Of a stretch of 64,000 nt of DNA, positions 53,655 to 62,678 are shown piece after piece; the stretch's first letter is position 1, and every line of letters begins with the position of its first letter. The notes below the pieces were generated by a model, which saw only the letters and a program-made list of their open reading frames with translations, was not told the DNA's origin and did no database searches. Origin of the DNA: Salinivirga sp035268865 (GTDB taxonomy: Bacteria > Bacteroidota > Bacteroidia > Bacteroidales > Salinivirgaceae); NCBI RefSeq assembly GCF_035268865.1, contig NZ_DATFKB010000042.1:1-64000 (forward strand), given 5' to 3'. The position numbers and the translations under genes were made by a program.

Positions 53655-53729
53655 AAAACGAAGATATAAAAAAAGTAGCTCAAAAAGAAAATTTCCTGAA
53701 GGGTCGAAAAAGACTTATTATTGGGATCT

Positions 53730-54719
53730 TTACGAAAGGTCATTGGTCAATTCAGAGAAAACATTTGAAGCGTTCTGCCCTTCATAGAGCACATTAAAAA
53801 CAGCTTCTGCAATGGGCATATCAATGTTTAATTTTTCCATAAAATGAGCAAGGCCTTTTGCGCCATAATATCCCTCGGCAATTTGAAGCATCTCCATACG
53901 GGCATACTTAACACTGTAGCCCTTTCCAATCATTACACCAAAATTCCGGTTCCTACTGTATTGCGAATACATGGTAACAAGTAGGTCACCCAGGTAAGCC
54001 GACTCAATGATGTCCGCATTTACACGACATACTTTTGACATAAACTCACGCATTTCCTGAGTGGCATTACAAACAAGCACAGCCTGAAAGTTATCGCCAT
54101 AGCCCAGGCCATGATATATTCCTGCAGCAATGGCATACACATTTTTGGCAACAGCAGCAAACTCAGTACCTACTATATCGTGAGAGATTTTAACATTTAT
54201 ATGATGGTTTTTCAGAAGCAACTTGAGCTCTTTTGCCAAATCAACATGTTCAGAAGCAACAGTTAAATAGGTTAGCTTCTCAGAAGAAACCTCTTCTGCA
54301 TGACTTGGACCTGCAATCATAGCAAAATGTTCTCTGGGCACATTGAACTCCCTGAACAAATAATCAGCTACAATTTCATTTGACTCAGGAATGATGCCTT
54401 TTACTGCAGAAACTACTTTTTTGTCCTTTAACGGATAGGTGGATTTTGATAAAACGCTATGCAGAAATGCAGATGGGACGACAAGAATAATAATAGATGA
54501 GGCCTCAATTAAGTCATCTATTTTAATAGTAACCCTCAGCCTTGGCATATTTAATGAGGCAGATGACAAATAATGGGGGTTATGACCATATTCATATACA
54601 TGCTCCCGTATTTCCTGGGATTGAACAAACCAGTTTACATGGTATCCGTTTTGAGTAAGTAAATTAACAAGGGCTGTTCCCCAGCTTCCACTACCAATAA
54701 CACCAATTGTCGTCTTCAC
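53730..54719 (-). CDS. gpsA: Glycerol-3-phosphate dehydrogenase [NAD(P)+]
   Basis: The protein has 329 residues from the GTG at 54719, giving MKTTIGVIGSGSWGTAL, the normal family N-terminus; a TTG two codons upstream is possible. The dinucleotide motif is GSGSWG (9-14). The C-terminal domain contains the catalytic Lys in VAKNVYAIAAG and the C-terminal GYYGAKG segment. It makes sn-glycerol-3-phosphate for phospholipid synthesis. A short hairpin, GGTAGCA/TGCTACC at 54736-54751, sits 16 bp before the start codon in the leader. Confidence 0.94.
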   Translation of the reverse strand: MKTTIGVIGSGSWGTALVNLLTQNGYHVNWFVQSQEIREHVYEYGHNPHYLSSASLNMPRLRVTIKIDDLIEASSIIILVVPSAFLHSVLSKSTYPLKDKKVVSAVKGIIPESNEIVADYLFREFNVPREHFAMIAGPSHAEEVSSEKLTYLTVASEHVDLAKELKLLLKNHHINVKISHDIVGTEFAAVAKNVYAIAAGIYHGLGYGDNFQAVLVCNATQEMREFMSKVCRVNADIIESAYLGDLLVTMYSQYSRNRNFGVMIGKGYSVKYARMEMLQIAEGYYGAKGLAHFMEKLNIDMPIAEAVFNVLYEGQNASNVFSELTNDLS

Positions 54720-54735
54720 GGTCAAATATTTTAAT

Positions 54736-54751
54736 GGTAGCAGGTGCTACC
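54736..54751 (-). promoter_or_regulatory. Leader hairpin upstream of gpsA
   Basis: Seven-bp perfect arms GGTAGCA and TGCTACC with a 2-nt core form a near-palindrome of 16 bp. It lies directly in the gpsA leader and could affect translation start, or be a dimer-binding operator. Confidence 0.4.
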
Positions 54752-54823
54752 TATTTATAACTACAAAATAAACAGAATCCCGGTTGAATATCAATTTTAA
54801 GGCAGAAAAACAGCATTCCAAAC

Positions 54824-54858
54824 AAAAAAATGCCCTGCAATATGCTTATTGCAAGGCA
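54824..54858 (-). terminator. Rho-independent terminator
   Basis: A 12-bp stem with one G-U pair (arms 54858-54847 and 54842-54831), a 4-nt loop, then a run of seven T on the minus strand. It ends the two-lipoprotein operon 27 bp after its last stop codon. Confidence 0.92.
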
Positions 54859-54884
54859 CTTCACAAATACATTTAATTTACACA

Positions 54885-55817
54885 CTATTCCATGCGCATT
54901 TTTATATTCATATCCATCTTAATCGCCATCTGATTAGCTGTCAGCTTCATAAACATTTTCATATCTGAACTTTCCAGAAAACCTCTTTCAAGGTCAAATA
55001 ATACCCAGCCACCAATGGTATTATCTTCGGCAGACATTTCAACGCCTTCCTGAATACTTTCCATTATAAATTCTCCCTGTGGTTCAAGTATCACATAACG
55101 CTTGTCTTCGCTAATGCTTAGAACTTTATATTTCATATCTACCTTCATACTCATTCCGGAATTTCCGGTTTCAATTATACCGGCATCGTATACATCGCCT
55201 TCTTTTACAGGCTCATCAGGAAGGGCCACAAAAGCGTTTTGTGCAAACTGGTCAGACATTGATTCCAACTGTCCTTTTACCTGCGCACCCTGCTCAGCCG
55301 GAAGGTTATCCATAATGGCATCCATATTCATTTCCACAACTTTTCCGCTGGGTGTAATTTCAGAGGAAATTTCATTGTTGAGTAAAGAGGTAAAAACACC
55401 GGCACTTGGATTATTTTCCATATCTTCCTCACTATCGGAGTCGAACTTCATAGGCTGCGGACCATCCATAGAAACAGCAACACGCGTAAATTCAACACCA
55501 ATTTTGGCATTACCATTTTCAGTTACCTCATTAATTTTATAATTACTCTCCATGGTCATTTGCATGGGCATCTTTTGTCCCATCATTTCCATGTTCATTT
55601 CTGTTTCCATAATCATATGAGCTGAATCGCCTTCAGTGAAATAATATTGCAACTTCACAGCTTCGTCGCTAGTGGCAGAAAATTCAGGAATACCACTTTC
55701 AGTTTCATAATTTATTGTAACTGAAGATTTACCTGTTTCTTCATTATTCTGTTTGTTTCCATTTTGGCAGGCCACCATAAAAAGGGCCGCAACCCAAAAA
55801 ATCAGAACTTTTCTCAT
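54885..55817 (-). CDS. Hypothetical lipoprotein
   Basis: The protein has 310 residues. The lipobox reads FMVA-Cys at about residue 17, so the mature protein is lipid-anchored. Repeated MKM/MEM methionine-rich stretches occur (EMNMEMMGQKMPMQMTMES and MKVDMKYKVL). The pattern of ESxYKI...ENGNAKIGVEFTRV resembles the DUF6263 group, but I cannot confirm it. The start is 18 bp after the hydrolase-TPR gene stop, so the two are in one operon. Function is unknown. Confidence 0.65.
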   Translation of the reverse strand: MRKVLIFWVAALFMVACQNGNKQNNEETGKSSVTINYETESGIPEFSATSDEAVKLQYYFTEGDSAHMIMETEMNMEMMGQKMPMQMTMESNYKINEVTENGNAKIGVEFTRVAVSMDGPQPMKFDSDSEEDMENNPSAGVFTSLLNNEISSEITPSGKVVEMNMDAIMDNLPAEQGAQVKGQLESMSDQFAQNAFVALPDEPVKEGDVYDAGIIETGNSGMSMKVDMKYKVLSISEDKRYVILEPQGEFIMESIQEGVEMSAEDNTIGGWVLFDLERGFLESSDMKMFMKLTANQMAIKMDMNIKMRME

Positions 55818-55835
55818 AATGTCAATTGTGTTTAG

Positions 55836-57080
55836 TTAATAAGTCTTTTTATCAGGATAAATTTGTTTTAAAGTTAATATAAAATCATTGCTATCGCTCA
55901 ATTTTCTAGAGAATTCACTCTTACTTATGATCTGATATTTGTTATACCCTTTTTCAACAGCCTCATTTAGTTTCTTTACTGCAACACTATTCTTACCCAT
56001 TTTCAAAAATCTTTTGGCAGCAAGAAATTCAACATCAGGATTACGAGGGTCTATTCTCCTGTATATGTCCAGACTTTGCTCAGCTTTTGCGAACTGCTTC
56101 TGCCTGATGTAATTGTCAACAGCCATATACTGCAATAAACTCATGTATTGACGAACCCGTGCCTGAAAATGCATACTGTTACCAGACTGCTCAATTTGAT
56201 CTAGCCATTTAAGCCAAAACCCTTTTGAATTTGTACCAAAATTCCGCTTTAAATCATTTTGAATTTTAAGTTCTTCAGCAAACTCCATTTTTAGCTGCTC
56301 GAGCATGGGCTCTACTTGTTTACCAATACCTGGATTGTTCTGAATTGCGTTATCACCTTTTGACTTCAGCAGAAAGTAATGGTTCAATTGCCGCAAGGTG
56401 GTATCTTTCGAACTAAATGCCAGGTCTGTGCCTGGATTTTTACACCAACTCAGCGCAGCCATAAAAACATCTGCCGGAGGCCATTCATGCCCGCCATCGA
56501 ATACCATGCATAAATCTGGTTCATGATACTGATCAGTTAACGCATATTGAAGGACTTCTCTCAGGTTAAAATCATTCATTCCAGCAATGGATACCACAGG
56601 TTTAGTAATTTCCTTTTTTGCTGCACCTCCTGCCCCAAGACTTATGACCCCTTGTACAGAAAGCCCAGATTGCGCCAACACTTGTGCAAAACGCCCACCG
56701 CCACTGAACCCAGCCACATAAACCTGATTCATGTCTGCACCCTCTGAGGCGGCTCTGCCCAGCATCTTTTTTACAATTTTTTGCGACAATGCACCACTCG
56801 TCCCATTTTTCCATTGATTTGAAGCAACCACACCAAAACCTGCATCTGAAAGGGGTAAACCAAAAGCATTTATAAATTGTGTCCCCCTGGCTTGCGCATC
56901 GAAAAACAGCACTACAGGCCATTTATCACCAGAAGTTTCAGGTTTTGTCACAGCAACATCGGACAAATAGACTATTTCTTGCGATTCATGGTCTGGGGCC
57001 TGTTTTTTAGTTCCAGGATTACAAGCACCCATTCCGAAAAGCCCTGCAACTAAGAGAATTTTTATTATTGTAGTATTCAT
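55836..57080 (-). CDS. Lipoprotein: alpha/beta-hydrolase domain fused to TPR-like C-terminus
   Basis: The protein has 414 residues. The lipobox ends GMGA-Cys at about residue 20. The first 220 residues look like an alpha/beta hydrolase of the esterase/PHB-depolymerase type: nucleophile elbow GFSGGG (near 125-130), Asp in SIAGMNDF, and His in FDGGHEW. The C-terminal about 190 residues are helical, with a TPR pair (YIRQKQFAKAEQSLDIYRRIDPRNP). The combination of secreted hydrolase and helical-repeat tail is unusual. It leads the operon with the downstream lipoprotein. Substrate unknown. Confidence 0.75.
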   Translation of the reverse strand: MNTTIIKILLVAGLFGMGACNPGTKKQAPDHESQEIVYLSDVAVTKPETSGDKWPVVLFFDAQARGTQFINAFGLPLSDAGFGVVASNQWKNGTSGALSQKIVKKMLGRAASEGADMNQVYVAGFSGGGRFAQVLAQSGLSVQGVISLGAGGAAKKEITKPVVSIAGMNDFNLREVLQYALTDQYHEPDLCMVFDGGHEWPPADVFMAALSWCKNPGTDLAFSSKDTTLRQLNHYFLLKSKGDNAIQNNPGIGKQVEPMLEQLKMEFAEELKIQNDLKRNFGTNSKGFWLKWLDQIEQSGNSMHFQARVRQYMSLLQYMAVDNYIRQKQFAKAEQSLDIYRRIDPRNPDVEFLAAKRFLKMGKNSVAVKKLNEAVEKGYNKYQIISKSEFSRKLSDSNDFILTLKQIYPDKKTY

Positions 57081-57134
57081 GATAATACGAAATTATAAAA
57101 ATAGCAGCAAACATCACTTTATTACAAAGAGTTA

Positions 57135-57166
57135 TTTCCTTTCCGTATCTTAAATCATTACTTTTG
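57135..57166 (+). promoter_or_regulatory. Promoter of ettA
   Basis: TTTC at 57135-57138, a 20-bp spacer and TACTTTTG at 57159-57166 fit the consensus with one deviation. It starts transcription about 20 bp before the ATG at 57191. Confidence 0.7.
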
Positions 57167-57190
57167 CATCAAAATTAAAACCTATAATAC

Positions 57191-58882
57191 ATGAGTACTG
57201 ATGACAAAAAGGTGATTTTCTCCATGGTAAATGTGAGCAAAAAAACACCGCAAGGTAAACAAATCCTCAAAGATATATACCTCTCATTTTTCTATGGAGC
57301 TAAAATTGGCATATTGGGTCTGAACGGAGCAGGAAAATCAACTGTACTGCGCATAATTGCAGGTTTAGACAAAGAGCATGAGGGCGAGGTACATTTTTCC
57401 CCAGGTTATTCAGTGGGACATTTGCCACAGGAGCCTTACCTCGACGAAGAAAAAACAGTAATGGAAATTGTTAAAGAAGGTGCTCAGGACACAGTAGACC
57501 TACTGAATGAATACGAACAAATAAACGCAGCATTCATGGATGAAGATGTAATGAATGATGCCGATAAGATGGACCAACTGGTAAAGCGGCAGGGTGAAGT
57601 ACAGGAAAAGCTGGACCAGGTAGGCGCATGGGATTTAGACTCAAAGCTTGAACTGGCCATGGATGCCCTGCGCACCCCTCCGGGCGACACACCGGTAAAA
57701 ATACTCTCCGGAGGAGAGCGCCGCAGAGTTGCTCTTGTTCGCTTACTGTTACAGGAACCCGATATTTTACTGCTCGATGAGCCCACCAACCACCTCGATG
57801 CAGAATCGGTTCACTGGCTCGAACAACACTTGCAACACTACAAAGGAACTGTTATTGCTGTAACCCACGATCGTTATTTTCTGGATAATGTAGCTGGTTG
57901 GATACTTGAGCTTGACCGGGGCGAAGGTATTCCTTTTAAAGGAAACTATTCTTCGTGGCTGGAGCAAAAAATGAACCGTTTGCAGGAAGAAGAAAAACAA
58001 GAGTCAAAAAGACAAAAGGCTCTTAATAACGAACTTGAATGGGTACGCCGGGGCCCCAAAGGCAGACAAAGTAAAGGCAAGGCAAGATTAAACAACTATG
58101 AGGCCATGCTTGCCGAAGACATAAAAGAAAAAGAAAAAAACGTAGAAATCCCCATTCCCAACGGACCAAGGCTGGGCAGCGAAGTCATCAAAGGCATTAA
58201 TTTATCGAAAGCCTATGAAGACAGGTTACTTTTTGAAGACCTGAACTTTGAGCTACCCCAGGCGGGCATTGTGGGCATTATAGGCCCAAATGGTGCTGGT
58301 AAAACCACGCTTTTCCGAATGATAATGGGAGAAGAAACACCCACATCAGGAGAAATAAAATTAGGAGAAACCGTTCAAATTGGGTATGTAGATCAACAAC
58401 ATGAAGATATTAACCCTGAGAAAACAGTTTATGAGGTCATAAGCGGTGGTGAAGAAGAAATTGAGGTAGGTGGCCAGCGTATTAATGCAAGGGCATATAC
58501 CAGCAGGTTTAATTTCAGCGGACCCGACCAGCAAAAAAAGGTTGGTGTATTGTCAGGAGGGGAACGAAACCGCTTACATCTGGCCATGACCCTCAAAACC
58601 GAAGCCAACGTATTACTGCTTGATGAGCCGACAAACGACATTGATGTAAACACATTGCGGGCACTGGAAGAAGGCATACAACACTTTGCGGGCTGTGCGG
58701 TGGTAATATCCCATGACAGGTGGTTCCTTGACCGAATTTGCACGCACATATTAGCTTATGAAGGTGATTCGAAAGCACACTTTTTCGAAGGAACCTATTC
58801 AGAATATGAAGATAACTTGAGGAAACGCATGGGCGGAGAAATCATTCCAAAGCGGATCAAGTACAAAAAGCTAACACGTTAA
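57191..58882 (+). CDS. ettA: Energy-dependent translational throttle protein EttA (ABC-F)
   Basis: The protein has 563 residues of the ABC-F family with two ATPase halves. Walker A motifs are GLNGAGKST (43-51) and GPNGAGKTT in the second half; the signature motifs read LSGGE, and both Walker B motifs are LLLDEPTN. The inserted arm domain between the halves and the linker of the PtIM type are present. It gates the first translation elongation step by sensing the ATP/ADP ratio. The length and the arm fit EttA better than Uup or the resistance ABC-F proteins. It is monocistronic. Confidence 0.95.
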   Translation: MSTDDKKVIFSMVNVSKKTPQGKQILKDIYLSFFYGAKIGILGLNGAGKSTVLRIIAGLDKEHEGEVHFSPGYSVGHLPQEPYLDEEKTVMEIVKEGAQDTVDLLNEYEQINAAFMDEDVMNDADKMDQLVKRQGEVQEKLDQVGAWDLDSKLELAMDALRTPPGDTPVKILSGGERRRVALVRLLLQEPDILLLDEPTNHLDAESVHWLEQHLQHYKGTVIAVTHDRYFLDNVAGWILELDRGEGIPFKGNYSSWLEQKMNRLQEEEKQESKRQKALNNELEWVRRGPKGRQSKGKARLNNYEAMLAEDIKEKEKNVEIPIPNGPRLGSEVIKGINLSKAYEDRLLFEDLNFELPQAGIVGIIGPNGAGKTTLFRMIMGEETPTSGEIKLGETVQIGYVDQQHEDINPEKTVYEVISGGEEEIEVGGQRINARAYTSRFNFSGPDQQKKVGVLSGGERNRLHLAMTLKTEANVLLLDEPTNDIDVNTLRALEEGIQHFAGCAVVISHDRWFLDRICTHILAYEGDSKAHFFEGTYSEYEDNLRKRMGGEIIPKRIKYKKLTR

Positions 58883-58890
58883 AATCCAAT

Positions 58891-58947
58891 TTCCAAATCC
58901 CAACAATCAAGCTATAGAAGAAAACAAAAGATTTTTGGGGTTTGGAA
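58891..58947. terminator. Possible terminator between convergent ettA and ruvB
   Basis: An 11-bp stem with one G-U pair, TTCCAAATCCC (58891-58901) with GGGGTTTGGAA (58937-58947), has a long loop of 35 nt and no U tract, so confidence is low. It is the only structure in the 76 bp between the two genes. Confidence 0.35.
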
Positions 58948-58958
58948 TTTCAGGGTTT

Positions 58959-59978
58959 TTAAAACAAATTCCCCTGACTTGCCGGATCAATCTTCCCAAG
59001 ATGTTTATAGGCCAGTGGTGTTGCTTCGCGCCCTCTGGGCGTACGTTTTAAAAACCCCTCCTTGATAAGAAAAGGTTCGTATACCTCCTCAACTGTACCT
59101 GCATCCTCTCCTATTGCCGTTCCGATTGTATTTAACCCGACAGGGCCACCCTGAAACTTATCAATTATGGTTGTCAGAATGCGGTTATCCATTTCGTCAA
59201 GACCATATTTATCTATATTGAGTGCTTCCAGTGAATACATAGCAATATCTTTATCCACTTCTCCATTACCTTTAACCTGGGCGAAGTCGCGCACACGTCT
59301 GAGCAGAGCATTGGCAATACGCGGAGTTCCGCGGCTTCGTGAAGAGATTTCTTCCGCGGCATCATCGTGAATAGGAATATTCAAAATACCGGCCGAACGA
59401 TGTATAATACGCTTAATAACCTCTGCATCGTAATATTCAAGGTGAAGATTTATACCAAAACGCGCCCTCAGAGGGCTTGTCAAAAGGCCTGAACGAGTAG
59501 TGGCAGCTACCATTGTAAATGGCTCCAGGTTGAGTTGCACCGTGCGGGCACTGGGTCCTTTATCTATAAGAATATCAATTCTGAAATCTTCCATGGCAGA
59601 ATAAAGATATTCTTCCACAATGGGATTCAAACGGTGAACTTCGTCGATAAAAAGCACATCATGCGGTTCAAGACTGGTAAGAATACCAGCCAAATCGCCC
59701 GGCTTATCAAGTACCGGACCACTTGTTAATTTGAAGCCTACATTGAGTTCGTTGGCAATGATATTTGCCAGTGTGGTTTTACCGAGTCCGGGTGGACCAT
59801 GCAAAAGCGCGTGATCCAACGCATCACCACGCATTTTTGCAGCCTGAACAAATATCTGAAGGTTTTCCAGTATTTTAGTCTGCCCATTGAAATCATCAAA
59901 TGTAAATGGACGTAGCTGCTGCTCAAAATCCTGATCTTCTGATGCCCCTTGCGCCCTTATATCAAATTCTTCACTCAT
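58959..59978 (-). CDS. ruvB: Holliday junction branch-migration helicase RuvB
   Basis: The protein has 339 residues from the ATG at 59978 (MSEEFDIRAQ), the usual start; a 13-residue upstream extension has no similarity. It has an AAA+ domain with Walker A GPPGLGKT (61-68), Walker B LFIDEVHR, and the arginine-finger region SPLRARFG, then a winged-helix domain near the C-terminus. It drives branch migration with RuvA and RuvC. ruvA and ruvC are not next to it. Confidence 0.97.
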   Translation of the reverse strand: MSEEFDIRAQGASEDQDFEQQLRPFTFDDFNGQTKILENLQIFVQAAKMRGDALDHALLHGPPGLGKTTLANIIANELNVGFKLTSGPVLDKPGDLAGILTSLEPHDVLFIDEVHRLNPIVEEYLYSAMEDFRIDILIDKGPSARTVQLNLEPFTMVAATTRSGLLTSPLRARFGINLHLEYYDAEVIKRIIHRSAGILNIPIHDDAAEEISSRSRGTPRIANALLRRVRDFAQVKGNGEVDKDIAMYSLEALNIDKYGLDEMDNRILTTIIDKFQGGPVGLNTIGTAIGEDAGTVEEVYEPFLIKEGFLKRTPRGREATPLAYKHLGKIDPASQGNLF

Positions 59979-60083
59979 CGTTTGTGCTATTTTAAAAGGT
60001 AAAAATACACATTTCAATAATGATTTGGAAATCTCATTACAGGGAATGAAGATTCATCCGAATAAAATAATGTTCTGAGCACT

Positions 60084-60115
60084 TTTTTATTTTCAACTCC
60101 AAAATATTACTTTTG
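60084..60115 (+). promoter_or_regulatory. Promoter of the LMW-phosphatase-like gene
   Basis: TTTT at 60084-60087, a 20-bp spacer and TACTTTTG (60108-60115) match the -7 consensus perfectly. The ATG at 60123 lies so close that the mRNA is predicted to be nearly leaderless. Confidence 0.6.
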
Positions 60116-60122
60116 ATTACCT

Positions 60123-60551
60123 ATGGCAACAACAGTACTCATACTATCAGACAAAAATGAAACCCGAAGCCTCATATTAGAAGGCTGGTTGAAATATTAT
60201 GCAAAATCAGATGCTGAAATTAAAAGTGCAGGACTGGAATCAGGAAAACTGAACCTTATCGCAGCAAAAGCTATGATGGAAGCGGTAATTGACATTACTA
60301 AATACAAAAGCAAAGCACTTGATTCAATAGAAAACGATCAGTTTGATCACATTATAACGCTGACTGAGGAAGCACACAAATTAACGCTTAACAAATTCCC
60401 AAAAGCTCAGATTCACCACAAACCAACAATCCACCCATTAAATGAAAAGGACGAAGACATGGAAAAGCTCAAAAAACACCGTAAAACGGTAAATGAGCTG
60501 GAAGAGTATGCCATGGAATTCACCCATAAACATATCAGAAAATTAATTTAA
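60123..60551 (+). CDS. LMW-phosphatase/arsenate-reductase-fold protein lacking the catalytic Cys
   Basis: The 142 residues follow the LMW-phosphatase/ArsC pattern: N-terminal strand TTVLILS, then the P-loop position S9-DKNET-R15, where the family has C-X5-R, then the SAGLESG segment, an IDITKYKSKALD segment and ITLTEEA. The Cys nucleophile is Ser9, and the protein has no cysteine at all. The Asp-Pro acid motif is not recognisable either. So it is predicted to be catalytically inactive and to bind phosphate or a partner. It is probably monocistronic, and the lipoprotein peptidase gene follows 35 bp later. A different, still active chemistry cannot be excluded. Confidence 0.78.
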   Translation: MATTVLILSDKNETRSLILEGWLKYYAKSDAEIKSAGLESGKLNLIAAKAMMEAVIDITKYKSKALDSIENDQFDHIITLTEEAHKLTLNKFPKAQIHHKPTIHPLNEKDEDMEKLKKHRKTVNELEEYAMEFTHKHIRKLI

Positions 60552-60586
60552 TATTCACAATCATAAGCACTCAAAATCATAAAAAG

Positions 60587-62641
60587 ATGAGAACGACCAT
60601 TTTAGTCATTACAATTTTTGCTGCAATACTCTCTTTCTCTTGTCAGCAAACAGGAAAAAAAGGCACAGATCAACTACAATCTGTCATTGACCAGTCAACT
60701 ATTGAAGAGGTTACCAACGAGCTTGCTAAAGCACACCCAGAGGTAAACCAGGCACGCATCGCGCGAGGTGTAGAACAGACCGCATCATTATGGTTTCCAA
60801 ATAATGGAGATAGTGAAACCTTTGCAAGCTTCTGCAAAAATAATTTTATTGCCGATAAGGAAGCGCGCCATTTAGCCTTTGAGAAACTTTCCAGAAATTT
60901 CGAAATTTTGGACGGACATTTTAACAAAATCAGCCTGGAATTGCTGGAACCGCTACACCTTGACATGGGAGAAATCACTAAAGTTGACCAAAAATTCGGG
61001 TCTTACAGTGCCGGATCGCATGTAAAAAGCGATTTATATAAAAATAAAATTGCTTTTATGGTGACGCTTAACTTTCCGCAGTACACACTGGCAGAAAAAA
61101 ATAAACTGGGTGCAGACTGGACTCGTAAGGAATGGGCCTATGCACGCATGGGAGACCGCTTTACAGCACGTGTGCCAGCCAAAATGAAAATGAACTATAG
61201 CGAGACCGAAACCGCTGCTGACATGTATATTGCTGATTACAATATTTTTGCTGGTCAGCTATTCAGTGAAAAGGGAGAGAAACTTTTTCCCGAAGGCATG
61301 AAATTACTCTCACACTGGAATATAAGAGACGAAATAAAATCTAACTATGCCGACAAAAAAAATGGTTTGGTCAAGCAGCGCACGCTTTACCGTGTAATGA
61401 AGCGCATTGTGGATCAAAGCATTCCTGAAACCGTGATCAATAATAAAGAGCCGGAATGGAATCCCTTTACCAACGAAGTAACACTTGCCGGAGAACCCAA
61501 ACAGGGTAAAGCAGAGCCCAACACTCGTTACCAGCACATGCTGAATTTATTTCATGCAGTTAAGGCCATGGACAAATACTATCCGACACTTGATACCTAC
61601 ATCAAACGCAAATTCTCCGGCAACATGGAGATTTCACAGGAGGAGACCGAAAAACTTTTCGTCGAATATATGTCTTCTCCCGTACTAAAGGATGTAGGGG
61701 CATTAATCAGCAAAAGGCTGGGTAGAAACCTGGAACCATTCGACATTTGGTACGATGGATTTAAAACACGGAGTTCACTTGACCAGGACAAACTGAATGA
61801 AGCTACGCAACAATGGTTCCCCAATGCCATGGCAATGGAAAATGAATTGCCCAATATTCTTAAAAAACTGGGATTTCCTAATGATAGAGCCACCTACCTT
61901 GCCAACAAAATTGCCGTTGACCCTGCACGTGGATCCGGTCATGCCTGGGGTGCCAGCATGAAAGGAGAAAAAGCGCACTTACGCACTAGAATCCCTGAAT
62001 CAGGCATGAATTATAAAGGTTACAACATTGCCATACATGAATTTGGTCACAATGTAGAACAAACCATCTCATTGTATGACGTGGATTACTATACAATGAA
62101 TGGTGTACCCAACACAGGTTTTACTGAAGCACTTGCCTTTATGTTCCAAAGCCGGGACCTTGAAATTCTGGGTATGGCGACCAGCAACGCCAACAAGGAG
62201 CATTTGAAAACACTGGATAAATGCTGGGGCTTATTCGAAATTATGGGCGTAGGACTTGTGGATCAGCGCGTATGGAAATGGCTATACGCCAATCCTAACG
62301 CTACAGCCAAAGACCTCAAAAAAGCAGTAATGCGTATTTCCAAAGAGGTTTGGAATGAATTCTACGCACCGGTATTCGGCCAAAAAGACGAAACACTTCA
62401 AGGTATCTATTCTCACATGATTGCCAGTCCACTTTACCTCTCAGCATATTCATTCGGACAGATTATTGAGTTCCAGCTGGAGGAATACATCGCTGACAAA
62501 GACTTTTCGAGTGAAGTGCAGCGCATTTTTGAACAAGGACGCCTCACGCCAAAACAATGGATGATGGAAGCCGTGGGCGAACCACTTTCGGTACAGCCTA
62601 TTTTGAATAAAACAGGAAAAGCGTTGAAAGCATTGAATTAA
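60587..62641 (+). CDS. Lipoprotein gluzincin metallopeptidase (HEFGH)
   Basis: The protein has 684 residues. The lipobox reads ILSFS-Cys at about residue 20. The zinc site is H484-EFG-H488 with E514 in GFTEALAF as the third ligand, a spacing of 26 residues after the second His as in M3 family peptidases. The rest is mostly helical and shows no clear similarity to standard M3 members (oligopeptidase F, Dcp), so it may be a distinct envelope-anchored clade. Substrate and physiological role are unknown. No partner gene is recognised. Confidence 0.78.
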   Translation: MRTTILVITIFAAILSFSCQQTGKKGTDQLQSVIDQSTIEEVTNELAKAHPEVNQARIARGVEQTASLWFPNNGDSETFASFCKNNFIADKEARHLAFEKLSRNFEILDGHFNKISLELLEPLHLDMGEITKVDQKFGSYSAGSHVKSDLYKNKIAFMVTLNFPQYTLAEKNKLGADWTRKEWAYARMGDRFTARVPAKMKMNYSETETAADMYIADYNIFAGQLFSEKGEKLFPEGMKLLSHWNIRDEIKSNYADKKNGLVKQRTLYRVMKRIVDQSIPETVINNKEPEWNPFTNEVTLAGEPKQGKAEPNTRYQHMLNLFHAVKAMDKYYPTLDTYIKRKFSGNMEISQEETEKLFVEYMSSPVLKDVGALISKRLGRNLEPFDIWYDGFKTRSSLDQDKLNEATQQWFPNAMAMENELPNILKKLGFPNDRATYLANKIAVDPARGSGHAWGASMKGEKAHLRTRIPESGMNYKGYNIAIHEFGHNVEQTISLYDVDYYTMNGVPNTGFTEALAFMFQSRDLEILGMATSNANKEHLKTLDKCWGLFEIMGVGLVDQRVWKWLYANPNATAKDLKKAVMRISKEVWNEFYAPVFGQKDETLQGIYSHMIASPLYLSAYSFGQIIEFQLEEYIADKDFSSEVQRIFEQGRLTPKQWMMEAVGEPLSVQPILNKTGKALKALN

Positions 62642-62678
62642 TGATTAGAATATTTATTTGTTTAAATATAATATTCAA

